A DNA stretch of 34,827 bases from Gracilaria caudata (taxonomy: Eukaryota; Rhodophyta; Florideophyceae; Gracilariales; Gracilariaceae). Of the stretch, positions 17,194 to 25,989 are shown piece after piece. A model generated the notes under the pieces. The model had not been told where the DNA came from and made no database searches. It saw only the letters and a list, made by a program, of their open reading frames with translations. The stretch is taken from NCBI GenBank assembly GCA_030374735.1, contig JASCIV010000173.1, positions 1 through 34,827 on the forward strand, written 5' to 3'. Each line of letters starts with the position of its first letter. Position 1 is the stretch's first letter. Made by a program: the position numbers and the translations under genes.

Positions 17194-17897
17194 TTCTAAC
17201 CAATCATTCGGATAGTGGCTCAAATGGACTTTGTTCGCCGTCGATGAGTTTGCACCCTTGTAGAGGGGCAGAGGTACTCCAAAACGTTTCGATGTCGAGC
17301 TGCAAGCGTTCCGTACGCTGGAAATGGTGGGTGAGAACCGGGACAAAGAGTTAGCACCTCGGCTGTTAGATGTATCTGCAAGCTTTAATGCCCGGTTTTG
17401 TTTACATATCCGTGGGACGAGTGCACGTGAATATATTCAGGCGCATCCATCACCGACTGTCGTCTGGCTTTCAGCGTCATCAGAATCAGCGAAGTCTTCG
17501 CGTTGCCCCGCAGGGAACAACAAAATTTGCACCCTTCGCACTGCTGCCGAGCAGCAGCACATTCAAGTCGTCAAGGGTACCATTGTACCCTTCGTACAGT
17601 ACTACAGTACGAGTGCTCGCCAACTGCTCAGTGCCACCTCGATTTCTTCAGAACAAAATGTTTTGGAAATCAAAGAAATATTACCCTCAACTTGAGCTTT
17701 TCATCGTCTGATCGATCAAAAAGGGTTCTTTGTCGACACCTCTTCGGAACGGGGATTTCTTCTTTCAAGTAGATATCTTCGTAGAAGAGAATCTGCATAC
17801 CTCTTGGTTTTCGGTGTGGTTCATCGAAGTGGAGACAAAATCTTATTGCGGCGATTCAATTCAGCATATAATCGTCCGTATCTCATTTGCTTCGGTT
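17194..17897. promoter_or_regulatory. Divergent promoter region of the GT14 and metC genes
   Basis: There are 704 bp between opposed start codons. A hairpin cluster lies at 17541-17610: CTGCT-gccg-AGCAG (17541-17554), AAGGGTAC-catt-GTACCCTT (17573-17592) and CGTAC/GTACG just after. An ATAATCGT box near 17867 resembles the pair upstream of the MIT/RING gene. No ORF here is convincing. Confidence 0.5.
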
Positions 17898-19289
17898 ATG
17901 GACATTTCTCCAGCTTTCATCTCCCCACTTCCATTAGCATCGAGAAACAGCGCGATCCCATTCAGGAAATGCAGAACACTCAAAATGTCGCAACAGGCCC
18001 CACCTTCCATACAAGCCGAACCAGATCCTTCGACACATTCCACGTTGCGTGTTTCAGGAAAGAGTCTCGAACTATCCCATGTGAACATGGATACGCGCAT
18101 CGTCCATGGCGGAGTGCACAAAGATGAGTGGACCACCGACCCGCTCAAGCGATCTGTCGTCAATCCACCAGTGTATCATGCATCCACAGTGACCTTTCCC
18201 AACGTAGCAGCACTTCGCTTTGCTGCCTCAGACTGGCCTTTCACCGGCATGTGGTACGGCCGGCACGGAAACCCCACTACTTTTGCTCTCGAGGAGGCTT
18301 TTTCAACTCTAGAAGGGGCCGATAATGCCTGTATTACTTCTTCAGGCGTTGCAGCTGTTAATGCAGCTTTACTAGCCTTTGTACAATCTGGAGATCATGT
18401 TCTAATCACAGATGCAGTCTATGATCCCACCAGATCGTTCTGTGACGTCTTCTTGAAGCGTTTCGGCGTTGATACTACATACTTTTCGCCAACCTCCTCT
18501 GTGGACCAAGTTCGTGAACTTATACGTCCAAATACAAAGATTATTCTCGTGGAATCTCCAGCAAGCCTTTCGTTTGAAGTGATGGACGTTCCAGCCATTG
18601 CAGAACTTGCTCATGCGCACAAGTTGAAGGTGCTTATCGACAATACGTGGGGTCCTACTCTTTTCTCACCTTTTGAGAATGGATGTGACGTATCTATTAA
18701 CGCTGCTACCAAGTACATTGGAGGTCATTCGGATCTCATGATGGGTATAATCGCTGCGAAAGATCCAGACACATATCGAGCTGTGAAGAATTCAGTTGTA
18801 CAACTGGGTTGTCCACCTGGTTCAGACGACGCCTACCTGGCATTACGCGGTCTCCGAACGTTGGGCGTTCGGCTCAGGCAGCACGAAGAAAGCGCACTAA
18901 AGATTGCCAAATGGCTCGAAGGCCGTCCCGAAGTTTTGCGTGTGATGCATCCAGCTCTAGAGAGCCATCCACAACATGAGCTGTTTAAACGACAGTTCAA
19001 GGGTTCCTCAGGGTTGTTCGGTTTTCAACTTAGAGAAGGTTTTTCACAGAATGCAATGGATGGCATGCTTGACGGCATGAAGTTACATGCCATGGGTTTC
19101 TCATGGGGTGGGTTTGAGAGTTTACTCATGCAAACTAACATAAACTCTTACAGAACAGTTGAGAAGTGGAGATATGGAGATGGGTATGGACAAACAATGC
19201 GAATCCATGTGGGACTTGAGGACGTCGGAGATCTCATTAGAGATCTTGACGAAGGTTTTGAAAGATTAAAAAGATTGAACACAGCGTAA
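17898..19289 (+). CDS. metC: Cystathionine beta-lyase, MetC type, plastid-targeted
   Basis: The protein has 463 residues from the first ATG, at 17898. It belongs to the Cys/Met-metabolism PLP enzymes (fold type I); MetC splits cystathionine to homocysteine, pyruvate and ammonia, the penultimate step of methionine synthesis. Visible motifs are MWYGRHGNPTTFALEEA, the cofactor-contacting SSGVAAVNAALLAF, VLIDNTWGPTLF (Asp248) and INAATKYIGGHSD with the PLP-binding Lys272, then RGLRTLGVRLRQHEESALK. Several segments (ESPASLSFEVMDVPAI, GLRTLGVRLRQH) resemble the E. coli MetC clade more than the plant CBL/CGS clade as I remember them. The first ~60 residues are an added leader, MDISPAFISPLPLASRNS, read as a plastid transit peptide. 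Other gamma-family lyases are possible, but MetC is best supported. Confidence 0.88.
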   Translation: MDISPAFISPLPLASRNSAIPFRKCRTLKMSQQAPPSIQAEPDPSTHSTLRVSGKSLELSHVNMDTRIVHGGVHKDEWTTDPLKRSVVNPPVYHASTVTFPNVAALRFAASDWPFTGMWYGRHGNPTTFALEEAFSTLEGADNACITSSGVAAVNAALLAFVQSGDHVLITDAVYDPTRSFCDVFLKRFGVDTTYFSPTSSVDQVRELIRPNTKIILVESPASLSFEVMDVPAIAELAHAHKLKVLIDNTWGPTLFSPFENGCDVSINAATKYIGGHSDLMMGIIAAKDPDTYRAVKNSVVQLGCPPGSDDAYLALRGLRTLGVRLRQHEESALKIAKWLEGRPEVLRVMHPALESHPQHELFKRQFKGSSGLFGFQLREGFSQNAMDGMLDGMKLHAMGFSWGGFESLLMQTNINSYRTVEKWRYGDGYGQTMRIHVGLEDVGDLIRDLDEGFERLKRLNTA

Positions 19290-19636
19290 ACGTGCAGCGA
19301 GCACTGTGCCGTATGTTTAATGATCATGTTCGTGTTTCTTTGCCCTTTCCATTGTTAGAGCAATGTGAGGTGCAAAAGTTTTGTTACTATGCTATACGCA
19401 ATACGCTCAACGGAACCCTAGAATTCATCATATTCTGCTGCAGATTCGGTCGAGCTCTTTAGCATGCAAAATGATCGGTATGGAATCCTTAGTAAGGTAG
19501 TAATAGTATAATACCAGTTTCCACACAGAGTAAAACCACACCTCGATCAACAGGAGTTAGATATAGCAAAGCCAATACGGGTAACGTGAGACAGCGCCTA
19601 ATGAACTGAAGATTCCTGGAGTTAGAGAAAGAGAAA
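19290..19636. other. Convergent intergenic, nothing recognised
   Basis: This lies between the metC stop and the stop of the small minus-strand gene. It is moderately AT-rich and probably only 3' ends. Confidence 0.5.
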
Positions 19637-20343
19637 CTACTTCATATCACGTAGAAGTTTGGAGTATTTGGGCTTTTCGCCGCTCGCACGAGGCTGACCA
19701 CTTCTGGCAGCCGCTAGAATGGCCTCCAGTGATGTCGGAGAAGAGCCCACTGTTTGTTTCTTCGGCTTCTCAACGACACCTTCCACAGCTTTTGCTGCAT
19801 CGACTGTAAACGCTTTCACTCGTTGATCTGGTTTCTTTTCAGTGGCGTTCTGTTCTTCGCTTTCAATTTCAGAAGCAAGAAAGATCTCAAGCGCTCGGTC
19901 GATTCTATCAGCTATGGCTTTGAGCTGGGTGCAAACACCAGTTATTTCCTGTTCCTTCGCCAGAATGGCTCGCTTCAAGTCGCGCACTTCATCGGAGTCT
20001 GTTGCTGCTATGTGTGGGACATATCTCTTTGGACGGGCTGCTTGTTCGGCTTCGGCAGACCGGGATGATAGTCTATTCTGGCTCGCTTCGCGGGCTGAGG
20101 CGGCTTCTTTTGATAATGGACCGCGCTTAGGATCTAGTCCACTTACGATACGTTCTTTCTTTGGCGGAGATGGAGGACGTACTCCTTCGAACTTGTTGAG
20201 CAACTCGCGTAAGCCAGATGTGGATCCTGGTGCTTTCATGGATGGTAATACATAGTGAACACTTTAAGTTAGTAGCCATCAGATTCATAACTTCAAATGC
20301 ACATGTGACTAGGCGGCGCTCGAATTAACGTACCGTCCGCCAT
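19637..20343 (-). CDS. Small coiled-coil protein of unknown function, probable micro-exon start
   Basis: The main exon is 20232-19637. Two starts are possible. Unspliced, the ATG at 20239 gives 200 residues beginning MKAPGS. Spliced, a 10-nt exon at 20343-20334 (ATGGCGGACG) joins across a 101-nt intron with a GTACGT donor, a perfect TACTAAC branch site and an AAAG acceptor, giving 201 residues beginning MADAPGS; I prefer the second. The protein is hydrophilic. It has a conserved-looking head GLRELLNKFEGVRPPSPPKK, a central coiled coil (SDEVRDLKRAILAKEQEI through LEIFLASEIESEE) and a tail SLEAILAAARSGQ ending YSKLLRDMK. I do not recognise the family, and nothing in the neighbourhood indicates a job. 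Confidence 0.65.
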
Positions 20344-21176
20344 CGAGGAAGTGCGAGGGTTGTTCCCCTCGACTTAGTGTCCAATGAGTGCCGGGTAAGG
20401 CGTGTGTGTAAGATGGCGTTGATGAATATTTGCGGCTTTGACGGAACAAAGAGCGCTCTTTAATGTGGTGGAGTAGACAGTACTATGACGTTAACTTCAA
20501 AGGGCAGGTGTTTACTCCTCGCCCCGGGTCTTCTTGCAGATGCAGCTTGAACAGTGTCGCTTGCAGCGGTGGCCAAGGTGCGCATGTGCATCACACTGCA
20601 TTGCACGTGCCGAAAGTGGGTATGACGGGAATGCTGATTTGGGTTCTGCAGGCCTTTGACTGTACACGTGGAGGAGTGGTCTTCGGAAGCTCGTCTTCCT
20701 CAACATCACGCACGTTTGCCCTGTGAAGGTGAATTGGGGTTCGTTGTCCAAGGGTAGTGTAATACTATGTTATACCTTTGTTGTGCAACGGTATCTCGTT
20801 TTACCGTTTTCCCGCCGTATATGTGGTAGGACACAAGTACGCATAAGAGCAGGCGTGGTTTGAAATGCTTCTATGCCAAAGAATAACGTGACTGTGGCTC
20901 CTGTCCCTTGCAAAGCACATCAAGAAACTTACACTGTCGTTGGTTTACGCTCAAGAGCTCATTAAAGAAAAGGTTCGTGAGTTCCTAAACAGGAGTAGAT
21001 GAAGGCCGCATTCCCCTAGGGATCACGACCAAACACAACAGCAGAGCGACCAACCGTCATGCTAATAACATTATGAGTCATATAACTTCTCACAGACGAA
21101 GTTCATACTTTCTACATTTCTAACTATAGCGTGTTGTCCAATCTCCATCGCAGTCAAATACGAAGTACTCAGCGCC
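20344..21176. other. Intergenic, no convincing gene
   Basis: This 833-bp stretch lies between two minus-strand genes. An ATG-initiated 87-codon ORF at 20463-20726 (+) lacks any recognisable motif and is not called. No RNA gene or repeat family member was seen. Confidence 0.5.
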
Positions 21177-21829
21177 CTAGAGATCAGATACCATTGACTT
21201 AAGCTCACGAAGGTCTTTGTCCACCTCATTCATGCGTGAGCGAATCCTCTCAATCATGTCGTCAATGCTATTCTTCGATACACCATTTCCGCCCTTTGTT
21301 GCGCTCATTACCGAGCCAGTTCTCCGTGCTGCCGGAGCAACACTGCTCCTTGATTCCTGTTTATGCATACTTGCCATTCTTTCGAAATCTGTTTGCGCAT
21401 TACATGAAATCACATTAGAACATTTCTCTCTCTTACACGAGAAACAGATTGCCGAAACTTACTCTTGACGATTTCCTCCGTATTCGTTCGTGAGAACGGT
21501 TTTTCCGACCCTGCTTTGGTAAGCCCTGGTTCCCGATTCATCTCAGAACCGGAAGACTTCACGACTGAGCTAGGAGAGGTGCTGTGGGAGCTGTTGTGAC
21601 TCTTGGCGCTGTGAATCTTACCAGAACCGATTCTCTGCTCCCACATGTTCGCCATCTTTGCGGCCATATTCGTCTCATGCTTGTCAGCGTATTCGACTGG
21701 AGCAGAACGAGTTTGTTAGATGTCATTTGTTGCGACCTCTTGGAAAGCGTTAAGAACTAAAGCTTCATCCTGAAGCTTCCGAGATATCTCAAGAGACTTA
21801 CCTTTCGTATTCTGCGAAGAATGAGACAT
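21177..21829 (-). CDS. Small three-exon coiled-coil protein, unknown function
   Basis: I read exons 21829-21802, 21696-21463 and 21388-21177, encoding 157 residues. Introns are 105 nt (21801-21697) and 74 nt (21462-21389); both donors are GTAAGT, acceptors are CCAG and ACAG, and an ATCTAAC branch site precedes the first acceptor. The frame is open across both joins. The start MSHSSQNTK is followed by YADKHETNMAAKMANMWEQR, a Ser/His-rich low-complexity middle, and a C-terminal heptad-like helix, SIDDMIERIRSRMNEVDKDL then RELKSMVSDL. Splice consensus at both introns argues that the gene is real, although no family was recognised. A small structural or scaffold protein is the most that can be said. 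Confidence 0.7.
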
Positions 21830-22456
21830 TTTTGTAATGAGCAACTGTGTATGTTTCTTTGGATATCCTGTACCAGAGCAAAAGGATGAACTTTTAAGTG
21901 CTTCTTCTTCTTACAACAAAGTTCGGATCGTGGTGACGAAAGATACAAGGACCTTCACAAAGCAAACGGTTGTCGGGTTAAGGCTTGAAATGTTTGGTGC
22001 AAGGGGATAGATGTTTTGCAGAGCTGTTGGAGAGAGTAACCCACGTCATTACTTCAGTATTATCTTTGCTCGTATCGGTTGCATTTGTTCCCAAAGGAGA
22101 AACATGCCAGTAGCTGCGGACGGCTTGACACGTCAGATATCAAGTTTTCCAACCAGCAGCTCCGGCCGATATGTTCTATAAATTTTGCTCCATTCCCTCT
22201 CTCTCACCAGGCCAAGTAATACTCTCTTTTCCCGCTTCCTCATACACTGGATTGTTACTGTACTACCACCGAACGACGCAATCCTGCCACCATTTCCACC
22301 ACCTTCTCCTCCGCATCACATTCTTGCAGCGCCTTTTGCCCTCTACTGCCGATACTCGAGGTCACCACTGATTGCCGCCCATGCTGATTTCCTCCGCAGG
22401 CCATCTCCGTTTTCTTCCACCATTGCTTCATACTGCCTACTAGACAGTGCCTAGAC

Positions 22457-22471
22457 CACTGGTCACCAGTG
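22457..22471. repeat. Perfect 15-nt palindrome
   Basis: CACTGGT-C-ACCAGTG, followed immediately by another ACTGGTGG. Possible factor-binding dyad; no target gene nearby. Confidence 0.6.
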
Positions 22472-23377
22472 ACTGGTGGGAGCTGCTGGTCCCTGACTCC
22501 TGTGCCGCCCAGAGAGGCCCTGGAGCGCTCGTGTATACACAAGTCCTTCACCCTTTCAACGATTTATTACTCTGTTAAAACTCAATCGTGTTGTGTTTTC
22601 TTAGTCATTCACAAAGAAACTTCAAAACAAGTAGTTCACATCCACTTCTGATTCGGGCGTGGAAACTGTTTTGAGCAACCATTTCATTAATGCCGAGCGC
22701 ATCGTTAACTTTGTAGCTCTGTAGCGTGTTTATCAGTACCCAAATAACGTTAACCCTGTCACGAGCTGTTACCAAGGAAGCTAATACATTCGCACCAAAC
22801 TATGCCTTCGCAACGACTGCCTGTTTGTACAACAGAACAATGAGCATGTGCTAGAAAGTGGGTCGCGAGTAATGCTCATATGAAGAGAGAGAGAGAACGA
22901 CTCAACAATGATGCGGCCCGCACCAGGTGTATTGCTTTGCTTCCGAGGGAGAGAGCAGCGGGTTCACAGAGTCAAAATATGAGCTACTATGGCATAAGAG
23001 GCAGAACACATCTCTTTAGAAGAAGAAGAGAAGATCGCCTTCGCGATTTTTACCATATTCTACTGGTTCATCAGCTGCAAATGGAGTGCTGTGAACCCAT
23101 TGCTGACGAGGTGCGAATCAAGCGAATATGGTCTTTCGATTCATCCCTGAAAACATCCGAGGTGGTTTGGTAAACCTCGTACTTTCGCCCAAAGCGGTTT
23201 GCTTTGGCTTTTGGTTCAACATTTTGTCTTTCTCGAAATGCCCTGGAAGCGCAAAGACGCCAACCTGCAGTGTATCTAGCTCTCTCTCTGTCTGTTTTAT
23301 GGCTAGACCAGTTCAGTTACTACATACTGCAGAGCGTTCTGTTCAAGAAAGGCTCTGCCGCGTGCGGCAAAGAACTC

Positions 23378-23499
23378 TGTGGCTGTTTTGGTTCGACAGT
23401 TTCCAAAAAAGTTCTTGGCCTTTCTGCAGAGAGAAAGCCTTATCTAGAGGCTTTACTACAGTCTAGTAATTGAAGGCTGTTGTCCAAAATAAAGAAGAA
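23378..23499 (+). repeat. SINE-like dispersed repeat, copy 2
   Basis: This is related to 6204-6319 and ends in the same GGCTGTTGTCCAAAATAAAG plus AAG-rich tail. It contains GGTTCGACAG (23390-23399), which resembles a Pol III B box. Copies of GCTCTCTC at 23279-23286 and 23502-23509 could be a target-site duplication, which would make the element about 215 bp. Confidence 0.6.
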
Positions 23500-24063
23500 A
23501 GGCTCTCTCGCTAAGAAAACCAGCACCCTTTCGGGTACATTTGTACAGTGGTACTGTGGCTTTTATGTCTAATACGTTTTTCGAATGCACGGGGGTAAGA
23601 AGAAAGTGTTTTTCTTCGACTGGAAATTCATCAAGAACCTTCATGTTGCTTTTCGTTTTAAGGATCAACAAACACGGAAAAAGCTCGAAAGCATCCGACA
23701 AGCCTATGGCAGTCGTCAAGAAAATAAGTACGGTGATGAAGTGGATTAGCAAACCCCGACGTACTGTACGAGCAAATTAACGTACGTATTCCGTAAGAGA
23801 GAGAGAGAAGTGAATTAGCTTTCTGTAGAGGGTTCTCTTTTGGAACATATTCATGGTTACCTTTGGGCTACGAAAAAGGACACAACTTTGAATGGTACGA
23901 AACCGCCTCAAACATAGCTTTACACATCCTCCCAGAGGGTTCATACCTTTCTTGAAAAGGTAGTAAGAGGGTTACGTGGCCGCAACCTCAGTGACAGTCG
24001 GTGTTGACCTTGAGCCCACAATGCAGTTATAAGCCAAGGCGGGTTGGGCCTTCGACACGAAAC

Positions 24064-24654
24064 TTAGGCCTTTGTCTCCACACCCGTTGATCCGAAACCC
24101 CCTGCACCCCTTTCGGTTTCGTCGAGTTCCTTAACTTCTTCAATACCTCCCATGCAGATCTTCTCAATGATTAACTGCGCAATACGATCTCCCACTTCGA
24201 CCTTGAATTCCTCATCACCAAAATTGAACAAAACAACACCAACCTCTCCACGATAATCGGCGTCAATGACACCAGCACCGGTGTCAATAAATTTCTTAAC
24301 GGCTAGGCCAGAGCGCGGTGCGACTCGACCATAACAGCCAGTCGGTACGGCGATTTTCAAGCCGGTCTTCGCCACTGCGCGACCTCGAGCCGGGATGACG
24401 ATGGCCTCTGAGGCAGCAAGGTCATAGCCAGCCGACGTGGGAGAGCCACGCTTCGGAAGGGTGGCCTTCTCATGAACCCTGAGCACTTTGAGTGCAGGCT
24501 CAGTAGCATTTGAAGCTTGGAGACATTCGCGCTTGGAAGGCGTGTCGGCGGGTTTGGGCGACAGCTCTCGCTTGGCGGGCAGGACGGAATCGGCAGGAGC
24601 TGCTGGAGTAGGGGCGGCGGTGGCGGCGGCGGCGTTGGTAGTGGTGTCCTTCAT
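24064..24654 (-). CDS. DUT: dUTP pyrophosphatase, probably nuclear
   Basis: The protein has 196 residues from the ATG at 24654; a longer open frame to 24933 has an internal ATG, but a TATA box at 24777-24769 places transcription start downstream of it. The enzyme hydrolyses dUTP to dUMP and PPi, keeping uracil out of DNA and supplying dUMP for thymidylate. All five trimeric-dUTPase motifs are present: AGYDLAAS (75-82), GRVAPRSGLAV (109-119, with the Ser-Gly-Leu turn), GAGVIDADYRGE (126-137, catalytic Asp), GDRIAQLI (156-163) and the C-terminal P-loop-like RGAGGFGSTG (182-191). The added N-terminal ~65 residues are Ala/Pro-rich, contain basic clusters and the CDK-type site TPSKR (38-42), and look unlike a transit peptide, which suggests a nuclear form under cell-cycle control (inference). 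Confidence 0.96.
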   Translation of the reverse strand: MKDTTTNAAAATAAPTPAAPADSVLPAKRELSPKPADTPSKRECLQASNATEPALKVLRVHEKATLPKRGSPTSAGYDLAASEAIVIPARGRAVAKTGLKIAVPTGCYGRVAPRSGLAVKKFIDTGAGVIDADYRGEVGVVLFNFGDEEFKVEVGDRIAQLIIEKICMGGIEEVKELDETERGAGGFGSTGVETKA

Positions 24655-25017
24655 GATTAGGTACGCGTTCGGGTGTGTGTATGTGTGAGGCTGACGAAGG
24701 GCTGCAGGCACGAGTTCCAGAATGTGGCTAGCGAACGGTCGTTGGGTTGGAACAAAGGTGAACGCGCGCCTTTTATACGGATCAAAGCAAAGGTTGTGGA
24801 TCAAAGCGAAGGGTGGTCGCCCGCGTGGCATTACAAGGGTAGCTGTTTGGGTTTCGGTTGAAACCAATTTTGGCGCGAAAATCGCTCTGGCGCACTGGTG
24901 CTCAAGCTTCGTGCTCCGTGCTCCGCAAATCAACGGTCGGCGCCAGGAAAATCAAACGCAGCACAAGCGAAGGTCGGAACACTTCTAGATAACGCCGCTG
25001 AACGAACTGAGTTACAG
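24655..25017. other. dUTPase promoter region and Lcp5 3' end
   Basis: This 363-bp stretch lies between tandem minus-strand genes. It contains the TATA box of the dUTPase gene; nothing else was recognised. Confidence 0.6.
24769..24777 (-). promoter_or_regulatory. TATA box of the dUTPase gene
   Basis: TATAAAAGG on the minus strand, about 115-123 bp upstream of the chosen ATG. It supports that ATG over the upstream in-frame codons. Confidence 0.6.
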
Positions 25018-25989
25018 TTATCTTCGACGCCTTTTCCGAGCGGAACCGCGAGAACGAGAAGAGCGTTTGTTCTGTCTCTCCTCATCTTCGACAATTTGAT
25101 CCAGTTGCCGTTCCTTTTGAATTTCCTCCTCTTCAATGTCATCCCTGTGACTCCCTTTCGAAACTCTAGCTTTATACTTCCCATCACTGTTTCCCTTTGT
25201 AGATCGAACCACACGATCAGCCAAGTCTGCCAAACTAGAAAAGCCATTGCCTCCACTCTGCGCTCCAGTCAAAGCATCGTCCATCTCGCGACGCATTCGC
25301 TTCTTACTTTTCTTCGATTGCGTCAATCTGACAAAGTTATCTTCTTCGAATCGTTCTCTCTGTTGCTGTTCTCTCAACATTCGTTGTGCGGAAGGCGTGT
25401 GCAAGTTTTCGTTGTCAAATACTTCGTCAGGACGTCCTTGAATCGTTGCTAACATTTCTTGTACTTCCGAGCTTCGAATCGCACGCGCCTGATTTCGTTC
25501 CTTTTGTTTCTGCATGCGCTCCATGCGTTTTTCATTATCACCTTCATAAATCACCTCTGCGAAGCGTGGCGGTCTGTATGGTCGTTCCTCGTCGCTGGGT
25601 TCATCGTGTTCATCCTCATCCAGGACGACGGCGTCGGGGTCAGGTCGATGTCTGTCTGCTTCGTTCCCAGCGTCTTGAGATGCACTTCTGAGCAGCGAGT
25701 CAATCTGATATTGTAACTTCTTCTCCAGAGGTGCGACCTTAGTGAGAATGACCCAGTCCTCAATTAGTCGGTCCACAACAGGCTGCACGGGCTTTCCGAG
25801 GAGACGTGCAAGCGCGTATTGAACAATTGATGCGTTATAGTGCATAAGCGTAGCCGACTTCCCACGTAGAAGTGAGATGCCATTCTCGAGACCGTCAGCG
25901 TTTTCGGCGACTGATGTGACTTTCTGTACGTGATCCTTCGCACTATTGGCAAGCTCTTGGAGTTCGTTTATCGCTTCCAAAACTTCCAT
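25018..25989 (-). CDS. LCP5: Lcp5/neuroguidin, Sas10/Utp3/C1D-family rRNA processing factor
   Basis: The protein has 323 residues from the ATG at 25989. The N-terminal Sas10/Utp3/C1D domain spans about 35-110: GISLLRGKSATLMHYNASIV, then VVDRLIEDWVILTKVAPLEK and KKLQYQIDSLL. This is followed by the family's YRPPRFAEVIYEGD block (neuroguidin and Lcp5 have a PY-x-PPR-x-A equivalent), a long charged helix, and a basic tail ending ARKRRRR, a likely nucleolar signal. Family members bind U3-containing 90S pre-ribosomes (SSU processome) and are needed for 18S rRNA maturation. The length matches human NGDN (about 315 residues). Within the window it pairs functionally with SDA1 (60S side) about 2.5 kb further on, though separate promoters make co-regulation only an inference. 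Confidence 0.9.
   Translation of the reverse strand: MEVLEAINELQELANSAKDHVQKVTSVAENADGLENGISLLRGKSATLMHYNASIVQYALARLLGKPVQPVVDRLIEDWVILTKVAPLEKKLQYQIDSLLRSASQDAGNEADRHRPDPDAVVLDEDEHDEPSDEERPYRPPRFAEVIYEGDNEKRMERMQKQKERNQARAIRSSEVQEMLATIQGRPDEVFDNENLHTPSAQRMLREQQQRERFEEDNFVRLTQSKKSKKRMRREMDDALTGAQSGGNGFSSLADLADRVVRSTKGNSDGKYKARVSKGSHRDDIEEEEIQKERQLDQIVEDEERQNKRSSRSRGSARKRRRR

Larger units (their letters stand above)
21830..24063. other. Gene-poor region of 2.2 kb with one SINE-like copy
   Basis: Contents seen: a 15-nt palindrome CACTGGTCACCAGTG (22457-22471), GA-dinucleotide tracts near 22883-22894 and 23798-23808, and the SINE-like repeat ending at 23499. ORFs of 89-112 codons exist (for example 23128-23466, which runs into the repeat), but none shows a domain, codon pattern or splice model that I trust. 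Confidence 0.55.

Noticed and set aside
17194..17346. 51 open codons upstream of the GT14 ATG
   Set aside because: They are in frame but contain no ATG, and the usual short cytosolic tail plus membrane anchor is already complete from the ATG at 17193.
20463..20726. 87-codon plus-strand ORF
   Set aside because: No motif, Cys/Ser-rich, and no supporting context.
22880..23173. 97-codon ORF beginning MKRERERL
   Set aside because: It starts in a GA-rich tract, is low complexity and has no recognisable family.
23390..23399. GGTTCGACAG as part of a tRNA gene
   Set aside because: No cloverleaf can be folded around it; it belongs to the dispersed repeat.
23128..23466. 112-codon plus-strand ORF beginning MVFRFIPENIRGG
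   Set aside because: It ends inside the SINE-like repeat and has no domain or splice partner.
24655..24933. In-frame N-terminal extension of the dUTPase
   Set aside because: It lacks an ATG at its start, and the TATA box at 24769-24777 lies within it, downstream of its only internal ATG.
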